Below, one piece after another: positions 24,612 to 31,415 of a DNA stretch of 55,106 nt. The stretch spans positions 1-55,106 of the forward strand of contig NZ_JAEKKT010000151.1 in NCBI RefSeq assembly GCF_019510245.1. Reading direction: 5' to 3'. The position numbers and the translations under genes are program-made. Under the pieces are notes generated by a model. The model had not been told where the DNA came from. It made no database searches and worked only from the letters and a program-made list of their open reading frames with translations. How positions within the stretch are numbered: the first letter of the stretch is position 1; each line of letters starts with the position of its first letter. The DNA is from Streptomyces sp. (GTDB lineage: Bacteria; Actinomycetota; Actinomycetes; Streptomycetales; Streptomycetaceae).

Positions 24612-25349
24612 GTGTCCGCTCCGCGTTCCGCGGAAGAGACGCCCTTCCCTGACCAGGCCGCTCCCCGGACCCTCCGGATGATGTGCGTCCCCTACGCGGG
24701 GGCGGGCGCCGGCGTGTACCGGGGGTGGCGGCCCGGACCCGACGTCCACCTCGACGTGGTACCGGTCCAACTCCCCGGACGCGAGGAGGAGTTCACGGCG
24801 CCGTTCCACCGGACGGTCCGGGCGGCCGCCGAGGACGTCGCCGGCCGGGTCGCCGCGCACGCCGACGGCGCCCCCTACGTCCTCTTCGGCCACAGCCTCG
24901 GCGCCCTCCTCGCCTACGAGGCGACCCGCCACCTGCTGGAGACCGGCGGTCCCCCACCCCGGCACCTGGTGGTCAGCGGCTCCGTCAGCCCCCGGCGCCG
25001 CCGCCCCGAGAAACTGTCCGACGATCCGGCGCGGGCCGTCGCCCAGTTGCGCGAGCTGACCGGGCAGCCGGACGCCTTCGCCGACCCCGAGATCCGCGAC
25101 CTCCTGCTGCCCGCCCTGCGCGCCGACATCGCGATGTCCGAGGGCTACCGCCCGCAGCCGCACCGTCCGCTGCCGGTCCCGCTCACGGCCCTCCGCGGCA
25201 CCGCCGACGCCTCCGTCCCGGCCTCCGACTGGCGGGACTGGGCGGCCTACACCTCGGCGGGCTTCCAGGCCGTCGAGTTGCCCGGCGGACACATGTACCT
25301 CACCGAGTCCTGGCCCGCCGTGCTGCGCGCCGTCGCGGAGCTGGTGTGA
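24612..25349 (+). CDS. Type II thioesterase
   Basis: A 245-residue alpha/beta hydrolase of the type II thioesterase family that frees misprimed carrier domains in NRPS/PKS systems. The N-terminal MCVPYAGAGAGVYRGW, PVQLPGREEEF near residue 50, the nucleophile Ser95 in GHSLG, and His227 in PGGHMYL are as expected; the Asp is likely in the GTADASV segment. GGAGG at 24601-24605 lies 6 bases before the GTG at 24612, which decides this start over a longer frame upstream. The stop overlaps the next ATG (TGATG). As the only thioesterase in the cluster it could also take part in product release. Confidence 0.93.
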   Translation: MSAPRSAEETPFPDQAAPRTLRMMCVPYAGAGAGVYRGWRPGPDVHLDVVPVQLPGREEEFTAPFHRTVRAAAEDVAGRVAAHADGAPYVLFGHSLGALLAYEATRHLLETGGPPPRHLVVSGSVSPRRRRPEKLSDDPARAVAQLRELTGQPDAFADPEIRDLLLPALRADIAMSEGYRPQPHRPLPVPLTALRGTADASVPASDWRDWAAYTSAGFQAVELPGGHMYLTESWPAVLRAVAELV

Positions 25350-26992
25350 TGACGACCCCCGGTACGCAACGAAAGGAGCCGCCCGTGGCAGCGGCCGCCC
25401 CCGCGACCCTCCATGAGCTGTTCACCCGTTCCGCCGCACACCATCCGGACCGCACCGCGCTGGAAGTGGACGGCCGGACCTTCAGCTACGCGGAACTGGA
25501 CCGCCTGTCGGACCGGCTGGCCGGACTGATCCTGCGCCGGGCCGGCCGCCGCCCCGCACGGGTGGGACTGCTGGCCGCCCGCAGCCTCACGGCCTACGCG
25601 GGCTATCTGGCCGCGTTGCGACTGGGCGCGGCGGCGGTGCCGATCAACCCCGCACACCCGCCCGCCCGGCAGCTGGCCGTCGTCAAGGACGGCACCCTCG
25701 ACCTCGTCGTCGGCGCGCCCTTGCGCACGCGGGACGGCACCCGGGCGCGGCCCGACCTCGGCGTGCCCTGGCTGCTCGTCGACGAGGCGTCGCTGACGGA
25801 ACCGGCCGACGGCACCGGCGCGGTGGCGGGCGACGACGGCGGGGACCGGCCGGGCCGAACGGTCGCCGCGCCGCCACGGCCGGACGACATCGCCTACATC
25901 CTGTACACGTCGGGCTCCACCGGTGCGCCGCGCGGTGTGCCCGTCCGGCACGCGAACATCGTGCCGTTCATCGACTGGGCTGTCGACGCCTGCGGTTTCG
26001 GCCCGCAGGACCGCACCTCCCAGAACGTCGAGTTCTCCTTCGACGTGGCCGTCTACGAGATGTTCGTGACCTGGGCGGCAGGCAGCGCGCTGGTCGTGCC
26101 CCGCGCCAACGACGTGCTGCGGCCCTCCCGGTTCGTCAACGAGCACCGGATCACGCACTGGTTCTGCGTGCCGTCCCTCGGCAGCCTCGCCGAGCGCACC
26201 GGCGCGCTCGCCCCCGGCTCGATGCCCACCCTGACCAAGGTCATGCTGGGCGGCGAACGCCTCACCGCCGAACAGGCCCGGCAGTGGGCCGAGGCCGCGC
26301 CCAACGCCGTACTGCACAACATGTACGGGCCGACCGAGATGAGCGTCGTCTGCGTGCACAAGAACCTCGGCGGCGCGGGCCGGCTCGTGCCCGCCGGCTC
26401 CAACGGGACGATGCCCATCGGCGAGGTGCTGCCGCACCTGGAGAGCGTCGTGCTCGGGGAGAACGGACAGCCGGCCGCGACCGGCGAGTTGTGTCTGCGC
26501 GGGCCCCAGCGGTTCGCCGGCTACCTCGACCCGGCCCACAACGAGGGGCGGTTCCTGCGCCGCCGGCCCGGGGCGGCCGCGCTCGTCCTTCCGGCGGGGG
26601 AGGCACCCCGCGACACGGACTGGTACCGCACCGGCGACCTGGTCCACGCGGAGGGCGAGGGACTGGTCTTCCTCGGCAGGCTGGACGACCAGGTGAAGGT
26701 GCGCGGACACCGCATCGAAGTGGGCGAGGTGGAGGCGCAGTTGGCGCGCCACCCCGCGGTCCGGGAGGCCGTCGTGGTGGCCCACCACGCCGGGTCGGAA
26801 GCGACGCTGGTCGCCCACTACACGGGTACCGTCACCCCGCCCGCCGAACTGACCGGCTTCCTCCGCGAACGGCTCCCGCTCTACATGCTGCCGAGCCGCT
26901 TCCTGCACCGGGAGTCGTTCCCGCTGAACACCAACGGCAAGATCGACCGCCGCTCGCTGCCGGCCCCCGACCTCGGACGGACACCGTACTGA
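25349..26992 (+). CDS. Free-standing adenylation domain
   Basis: A 547-residue single adenylation domain with no C or T domain. YTSGSTGAPRG, FDVAVY at about 231-236, MYGPTEMS, YRTGDLV, the hinge GRLDDQVKVRGHRIE and NTNGKIDRR with the catalytic Lys are all present. The specificity positions read DVYFMGMVVK; Asp235 implies an alpha-amino acid, but I recognise no published match. An Ala/Pro-rich insertion precedes the A7 motif. ATG at 25349 has GGAG 8 bases ahead and overlaps the thioesterase stop; GTG at 25385 has an even better AAAGGAG site 6 bases ahead and may be the true start. It should load the free carrier and/or the A-less C-T-E synthetase. Confidence 0.9.
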   Translation: MTTPGTQRKEPPVAAAAPATLHELFTRSAAHHPDRTALEVDGRTFSYAELDRLSDRLAGLILRRAGRRPARVGLLAARSLTAYAGYLAALRLGAAAVPINPAHPPARQLAVVKDGTLDLVVGAPLRTRDGTRARPDLGVPWLLVDEASLTEPADGTGAVAGDDGGDRPGRTVAAPPRPDDIAYILYTSGSTGAPRGVPVRHANIVPFIDWAVDACGFGPQDRTSQNVEFSFDVAVYEMFVTWAAGSALVVPRANDVLRPSRFVNEHRITHWFCVPSLGSLAERTGALAPGSMPTLTKVMLGGERLTAEQARQWAEAAPNAVLHNMYGPTEMSVVCVHKNLGGAGRLVPAGSNGTMPIGEVLPHLESVVLGENGQPAATGELCLRGPQRFAGYLDPAHNEGRFLRRRPGAAALVLPAGEAPRDTDWYRTGDLVHAEGEGLVFLGRLDDQVKVRGHRIEVGEVEAQLARHPAVREAVVVAHHAGSEATLVAHYTGTVTPPAELTGFLRERLPLYMLPSRFLHRESFPLNTNGKIDRRSLPAPDLGRTPY

Positions 26993-27052
26993 GCCGCGCG
27001 CCCGGCCGGGGTGCGCGCGCCCACCACCACTTCGACCCGCTGCGGAGGAGAC

Positions 27053-28201
27053 ATGTCAGGCACCACGACCGGTGAGGTACCGAAGATCCTCCTCATCGGT
27101 TCCGGTGACCTCACCATACGGTTGGGTCATCTGCTGGCGAGCGCGGAACCGGAGACGCGGCTCGCCCTCGCGAGCCGCTCGGCGGAGCGCGCCACCCGCT
27201 TCGCGAACCTGACCAAGCTGGCGGCCGCCAACCTCGGCCGGATACGCGAGGTCGAGGCGGTGGCCATGGACATGGCCGACGTGGACCGCACCGCGGAGCA
27301 ACTGCGGCGCATCCGACCGACGATCATCTTCATGGGCGCCTCCATCCAGGCCGCCCGCGCCATCATGGACCTGCCCGAGGACCTGTTCCGACGGCTCGAC
27401 GAGGCACAGCTGGGCCCCTGGCTGCCGATGCACCTCACGCTCGCGCACGAGCTGATGCAGGCCGTACGCCTCGCGGAGTCGCGGGCCGTCGTCGTCAACG
27501 GCGCCTACCCCGACGCGGTCGGCCCCGCCCTCGCGGCCCTCGACCTGGCGCCCGACGTCGGGATCGGCAACATCGGCAACATCGTGCCCGGCATCACCTG
27601 GGCCGCCGCCGAGGAACTGGGCGTCTCCCCGGCCGAGGTCGACGTGAAGGCCGTGGGGCACCACTACTTCAGCCACCACGTGCACCGGTACGGTGAGGCC
27701 CGCGGCATCCCGCACCTGCTCGACGTCCGCGTCGCGGGGACACCGGCCACGGTCGACGCCGACGCGGTGTACGCCCGGCTGGCCGGCGGCCTGCGGCGCC
27801 AGGGCGGCAAGGAGGGCCAGCAGCTGACGGCCACCTCCGCCGCGCGCCTCCTGCTCGCGCTGCTGTCCCGCACGGAGCACACTCTGCACGCGCCCGCCCC
27901 CGGCGGCATGACCGGTGGCTACCCGGTCCGGGTGTCGCGCGACGGCGTACGGCTCGACCTGCCGCCCGGCACCACCGCCTCGGCGGCCCAGGCCGTCAAT
28001 CGGCGCTGCCAGCTCCTGGACGGGATCGAGCGCGTGGCCGCCAACGGAACGGTCCAGTTCACCGAGGAACGCATGGCGGTGATGCGGGACATGCTGGGCT
28101 ACCACTGCACCGAGCTGAAGGTCGCCGACGCCCGCTCCGCGGCGACCGAACTCGCCGGGCGCTACGACGCCTTCCTGCGCCGGCACGGACTGGGCGCATG
28201 A
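27053..28201 (+). CDS. Rossmann-fold NAD(P)-binding protein (saccharopine dehydrogenase-like)
   Basis: A 382-residue protein. Residues 10-30 form a dinucleotide-binding loop (ILLIGSGDLTIRLG), followed by the beta-alpha pattern of a Rossmann fold and SRSAER after strand 2, which suggests NADP(H). The layout recalls saccharopine dehydrogenase-like proteins, but I do not recognise a specific enzyme; GNIGNIVPG and GHHYFSHHVHRYG in the middle look like conserved active-site segments. GGAGG at 27044-27048 lies 4 bases before the ATG. The stop overlaps the HAD gene start (ATGA). Making or reducing an unusual amino acid for the free A domain is a reasonable guess only. Confidence 0.75.
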   Translation: MSGTTTGEVPKILLIGSGDLTIRLGHLLASAEPETRLALASRSAERATRFANLTKLAAANLGRIREVEAVAMDMADVDRTAEQLRRIRPTIIFMGASIQAARAIMDLPEDLFRRLDEAQLGPWLPMHLTLAHELMQAVRLAESRAVVVNGAYPDAVGPALAALDLAPDVGIGNIGNIVPGITWAAAEELGVSPAEVDVKAVGHHYFSHHVHRYGEARGIPHLLDVRVAGTPATVDADAVYARLAGGLRRQGGKEGQQLTATSAARLLLALLSRTEHTLHAPAPGGMTGGYPVRVSRDGVRLDLPPGTTASAAQAVNRRCQLLDGIERVAANGTVQFTEERMAVMRDMLGYHCTELKVADARSAATELAGRYDAFLRRHGLGA

Positions 28202-28842
28202 CCGCGCGCACCGTCCTCTTCGACCTCGACGGCGTGCTCGTGGACAGCCAGGACGCCGAGGTGCTGGCCCTGCTGGAGTTCGCCGCGACCGTGCACGCCC
28301 GGGTCCCGGCCGAGGGCTTCGCCGAGCGGGTCGCGGGCCGCCGGATGAGCGAGTCGGTCGCCATCATCGGTCAGTACACGGGCCTCCCGTTGCCGGACGA
28401 CGCGGTGGAGCGGGTCAGGGAGATCGCCGAGCGGCACCTGGCGACCCGGTTGCGCGCCACCCCCGGGGTGGCGGCGGCCCTGCGGGAGATCACGGCACCC
28501 GCGTACGTGGTGTCGAACTCCCCGCTCGGCATGATCGAGGACCGCCTGCGCCGCACCGGCCTCGCCGGCTTCTTCGCCGGCCCCCACTTCTCGGCGTACG
28601 AACTCGGCACGTGGAAGCCGGACCCCGGCCTCTACCGGCAGGCGGTACGCACACTGGGGTTGGACCCCGAGACCGTCGTCGCGGTCGAGGACAGCGAGGT
28701 CGGCGTGCGCTCCGCCCATGACGCGGGCCTGCGCGTCCACTGGTACCGGCCCGACCGGCCGGAGGAGAGCCGGTGCTCGGGGCGCGTCCGCGTCTTCGGC
28801 AACATGAGGGCACTGCCCGAACTGCTCGCGGCACGGGTCTGA
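28198..28842 (+). CDS. HAD-superfamily phosphatase
   Basis: A 214-residue haloacid dehalogenase-like hydrolase of the beta-phosphoglucomutase / phosphatase kind. All four motifs are visible: DLDGVLVDS at the N-terminus with the nucleophile Asp, SNSPL, the Lys in TWKPDP and VEDSEVGV. A helical cap lies between motifs 1 and 2. It is the last gene of the right arm and overlaps the dehydrogenase-like gene by 4 bases, so the two probably act on consecutive intermediates, for example removal of phosphate from a precursor. The substrate cannot be read from the sequence. Confidence 0.88.
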   Translation: MTARTVLFDLDGVLVDSQDAEVLALLEFAATVHARVPAEGFAERVAGRRMSESVAIIGQYTGLPLPDDAVERVREIAERHLATRLRATPGVAAALREITAPAYVVSNSPLGMIEDRLRRTGLAGFFAGPHFSAYELGTWKPDPGLYRQAVRTLGLDPETVVAVEDSEVGVRSAHDAGLRVHWYRPDRPEESRCSGRVRVFGNMRALPELLAARV

Positions 28843-29129
28843 CCGGGCCGCCCGCGCCGCGAACTCTCGCGCGAAGTCCGCCTCCCCTGTTTTCCGTGAT
28901 CGCGGCGGCACGGGAGCGGCGGAAGAGGCGGCACGGGAGGGAACGGGTTCGTCGGCGTCCTCGTGTGCGAAGTGGTCGCGGTGCTGCTCCTGGCGGTCGG
29001 ACTGCGGGACACAGCGGTGGTCCGGCGGCTGCGGTGGCACGGCGCACGCACCTGGGGACTCGATCCGACCCGCGCGGTGCGACCGCGGACGGAATGCCCC
29101 GGGCGCTCCGCCGGTGCCGGCCGGACCGC
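28843..29129. other. Non-coding stretch between cluster and transposase remnant
   Basis: No convincing gene here. A GTG-started frame at 28963 begins with a hydrophobic segment (VVAVLLLAVGL) but soon becomes low-complexity Arg-rich sequence without a family resemblance. The stretch looks like decayed DNA at the right end of the cluster. Confidence 0.4.
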
Positions 29130-29435
29130 TGGCCAAGCCGGTCACCCCCGAAGGTCCGCCGGCGCATCGAGCACGACTACCGCGAACTCAAACACGGCCT
29201 CGGCCCGGACCACTTCGAAGGCCGCTCCTGGCCCGGCCGGCACCACCACGTGGCCCTCGTGACCGCCTCCCACGCGTTCCTCACCGAGCAGCGCCTGGCT
29301 CCAAAAGTGCCCACACCGGCCTCACTCCCTACCAGACCGTCGACGCCCTCCAGGGCATCCTGAGGTGCTGGACCGGCGTCTGCAGCACATGCCACCAAGC
29401 CCTCCCCGCCAGGCGGCCCATGACTCCAAGGTCCA
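29130..29435 (+). pseudogene. IS701-family transposase remnant
   Basis: In one frame from 29151 the sequence reads RIEHDYRELKHGLG, then DHFEGRSWPGRHHHV and HAFLTEQRL, which is the C-terminal DDE-region block of Streptomyces IS701-type transposases (recognised from memory). After about 29,305 the match continues in a different frame as GLTPYQTVDALQG and CWTGVCSTCHQALP, the usual C-terminal tail. So the copy has lost its N-terminal two thirds and carries a frameshift. No terminal inverted repeats were found. It lies 0.3 kb beyond the last cluster gene and may mark how the island was acquired or rearranged. Confidence 0.8.
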
Positions 29436-29587
29436 GGAGCAATGCTCGGAACCTGTGGATCGGACGAGGGAACGCGGAGGGCGTACCTTCCCGATTCATC
29501 CTGTGATGGTCACCGAGTAGGCCCGCGTTGCAGCCCTGGCGGCGCGCACCGTACGCCTCGCCCGGGCCGGTGCGGACTCCGCACTGG

Positions 29588-29593
29588 CTACGC
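29588..29593 (+). promoter_or_regulatory. -10 box of a leaderless NUDIX transcript
   Basis: TACGCT (TANNNT) lies 7 bases before the GTG start at 29601, with no ribosome site between. This spacing is typical of leaderless genes in Streptomyces. Confidence 0.55.
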
Positions 29594-29600
29594 TTTCCGA

Positions 29601-30095
29601 GTGACCACGACTGACGCCTACGCCGCGTACATCGCGAGCCTCCCCCGGATCCTCGCCGGGGCCGCCGCGCTCTTCCGGGACACCGAGGGACGGGTCCTGC
29701 TCGTCGAGCCGAACTACCGGGAGGGCTGGGCGCTGCCCGGCGGCACCGTCGAGTCCGACGACGGGGAGACCCCGCGCCAGGGCGCCCGCCGGGAGACCCT
29801 GGAGGAGATCGGCCTGGACCGTGAGATGGGCCGGCTGCTGGCGGTCGACTGGGTGCACGGCGCCGGCCGGCCCCCGATCGTCGCCTACCTGTACGACGGC
29901 GGGCTCCTCTCCGACGCCGACCTCGAGGCGATCCGGCTCCAGGAGGAGGAGCTGCTGTCCTGGCGGCTGGTCCCCCGGGAGCAACTCCCCGAACACCTCC
30001 CGGGCGCCCTGGGCCACCGGGTCCTGGCCGCCCTGGACGTCCTCACGGAGGGGGCGGGCACGGCAGAACTGGAGAACGGTCACCGGGTCGGCTGA
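29601..30095 (+). CDS. NUDIX hydrolase
   Basis: A 164-residue NUDIX protein. The Nudix box is GGTVESDDGE followed by RRETLEEIGL, carrying the metal-binding Glu residues but with two extra residues in the first loop. Such enzymes hydrolyse nucleoside diphosphates linked to another group. The GTG start at 29601 is preceded by a -10 box rather than a ribosome site; the longer frame upstream lies in the transposase remnant and was rejected. It is followed after 88 bases by a sirtuin gene with its own leaderless promoter. The substrate is unknown. Confidence 0.9.
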   Translation: MTTTDAYAAYIASLPRILAGAAALFRDTEGRVLLVEPNYREGWALPGGTVESDDGETPRQGARRETLEEIGLDREMGRLLAVDWVHGAGRPPIVAYLYDGGLLSDADLEAIRLQEEELLSWRLVPREQLPEHLPGALGHRVLAALDVLTEGAGTAELENGHRVG

Positions 30096-30170
30096 CCCGG
30101 CCACCCCACCGGCCCGGCCGCACCCGGGCCACCGCCCCGATAACCGCTGGCCCCGTCCGCCCGCCCGCCC

Positions 30171-30176
30171 TACCCT
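30171..30176 (+). promoter_or_regulatory. -10 box of a leaderless sirtuin transcript
   Basis: TACCCT (TANNNT) sits exactly 7 bases before the sirtuin ATG at 30184, with no purine-rich ribosome site. It repeats the arrangement of the NUDIX gene just upstream. Confidence 0.55.
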
Positions 30177-30183
30177 CGGCCCC

Positions 30184-30912
30184 ATGAACAGGCCACTCGT
30201 CGCCATCCTCAGTGGTGCAGGGATCTCCACCGATTCCGGGATCCCTGACTATCGCGGCCCGAACGGGCTGTGGCGCAAGGATCCCGAGGCCGAGAAGCTC
30301 GTGACGTACGACTACTACATGGGTGACCCCGAGATCCGGCGCCGGTCTTGGCAGATGCGGCAGAAGAACCGGACCCTCGCGGCCGAGCCCAACGCGGCGC
30401 ACCGGGCCGTCGCCGAGCTGGAGCGGTCGGGGACGCCGGTGCGGGTGATCACGCAGAACGTGGACGGGCTGCACCAGCTCGCCGGGATGCCCGCCCGCAA
30501 GGTGCTCGAACTGCACGGCTCGGCGCGCGAAGTGGTGTGCACGAAGTGCCGTGCGCGGGGGTCGATGGCGGACGCGATCGCCCGGGTCGAGGCCGGAGAG
30601 GAGGACCCGCCGTGCCTGGAGTGCGGGGGCATCCTCAAGTCGGCGACCGTGATGTTCGGAGAGCAACTCGACCCCGTCGTCCTCGGCGAGGCCCTCGCCA
30701 TCAGCAAGGCCTGCACGGTGTTCGTCGCCGTCGGCAGCAGCCTCCAGGTCCACCCGGCCGCCGGCCTCGCGGGCGTCGCCGCCGACCACGGCGCCCGGCT
30801 GGTCGTCGTCAACGCCGAACCGACGCCGTACGACGACCGGGCCGACGAGATCGTCCGGGAGCCGATCGGGACTGCCCTGCCGAAGCTGCTCGCCGCGCTT
30901 CAGGACGGTTAG
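30184..30912 (+). CDS. cobB: Sir2-family NAD-dependent protein deacylase
   Basis: A 242-residue sirtuin that removes acyl groups from lysines using NAD. Motifs in order: GAGISTDSGIPDYRG at the N-terminus, TQNVDGLH, the catalytic His111 in LELHGS, a zinc site CTKC...CLEC, and VGSSLQVHP. In Streptomyces such enzymes control acyl-CoA synthetases, which fits a chromosome region with CoA-ester metabolism. From memory this corresponds to the second sirtuin of S. coelicolor. Its stop overlaps the convergent ogt stop by 4 bases, so the two genes share no terminator. Confidence 0.93.
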   Translation: MNRPLVAILSGAGISTDSGIPDYRGPNGLWRKDPEAEKLVTYDYYMGDPEIRRRSWQMRQKNRTLAAEPNAAHRAVAELERSGTPVRVITQNVDGLHQLAGMPARKVLELHGSAREVVCTKCRARGSMADAIARVEAGEEDPPCLECGGILKSATVMFGEQLDPVVLGEALAISKACTVFVAVGSSLQVHPAAGLAGVAADHGARLVVVNAEPTPYDDRADEIVREPIGTALPKLLAALQDG

Positions 30913-31415
30913 AAGAGCCCCGCGCCCCGTTCGAAGTCCAGCAGGCGCTGCTTGCGCGGCAGGCCGCCGCCGTAGCCGGTGAGGCTGCCGTTGGCCCCGA
31001 TCACGCGGTGGCAGGGGACGATGATGCCGACGGGGTTCTTCCCGTTGGCGAGGCCGACCGCGCGGGAGGCCTGGGGGTTGCCGAGGGCTGCGGCGAGTTC
31101 GCCGTACGAGCGGGTCTCGCCGTAGGGGATCCGGCGCAGCTGTTCCCAGACGCTGCGCTGGAACGGGGTTCCGGCCAGGCGCAGTTCGACGGTGAACTCC
31201 TTCAACTCGCCCGCGAAGTACGCGGTCAGCTGTTCCTCGGCCTCGGCGAAGAGGTCGTGGTCGCGGGCGCCGAAGGCCTCCTCGGGCGGGCGGTGGCGCT
31301 GGTCCTCCATGTAGAGGCCGCAGAGGGTGCCGTCCTCGGCCACCAGGGTGAGGGGGCCGTAGGGGCTGTCGGTCACGGTGTGGTTCTTCACGGCGATGTC
31401 CTCGAACGTCGTCAT
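30909..31415 (-). CDS. ogt: Methylated-DNA-protein-cysteine methyltransferase
   Basis: A 168-residue O6-alkylguanine-DNA alkyltransferase, a suicide repair protein. The acceptor Cys135 is in IIVPCHRV, preceded by the helix-turn-helix region GETRSYGELA and the Arg finger region SRAVGLANGKNP. The ATG at 31415 overlaps the stop of the upstream Ada-AlkA gene (ATGA), so the two repair proteins are translationally coupled. Full length for the family. Confidence 0.95.
   Translation of the reverse strand: MTTFEDIAVKNHTVTDSPYGPLTLVAEDGTLCGLYMEDQRHRPPEEAFGARDHDLFAEAEEQLTAYFAGELKEFTVELRLAGTPFQRSVWEQLRRIPYGETRSYGELAAALGNPQASRAVGLANGKNPVGIIVPCHRVIGANGSLTGYGGGLPRKQRLLDFERGAGLF

Noticed and set aside
25349..26992. 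Reading the free A domain as a D-alanine ligase (DltA) for teichoic acids
   Set aside because: Although a free A domain next to a free carrier recalls dlt, there is no DltB/DltD and the neighbours are a type II thioesterase and NRPS genes.
28963..29262. Small plus-strand frame with a hydrophobic start next to the HAD gene
   Set aside because: Only the first 30 residues look protein-like; the rest is Arg-rich low-complexity sequence overlapping the transposase remnant.
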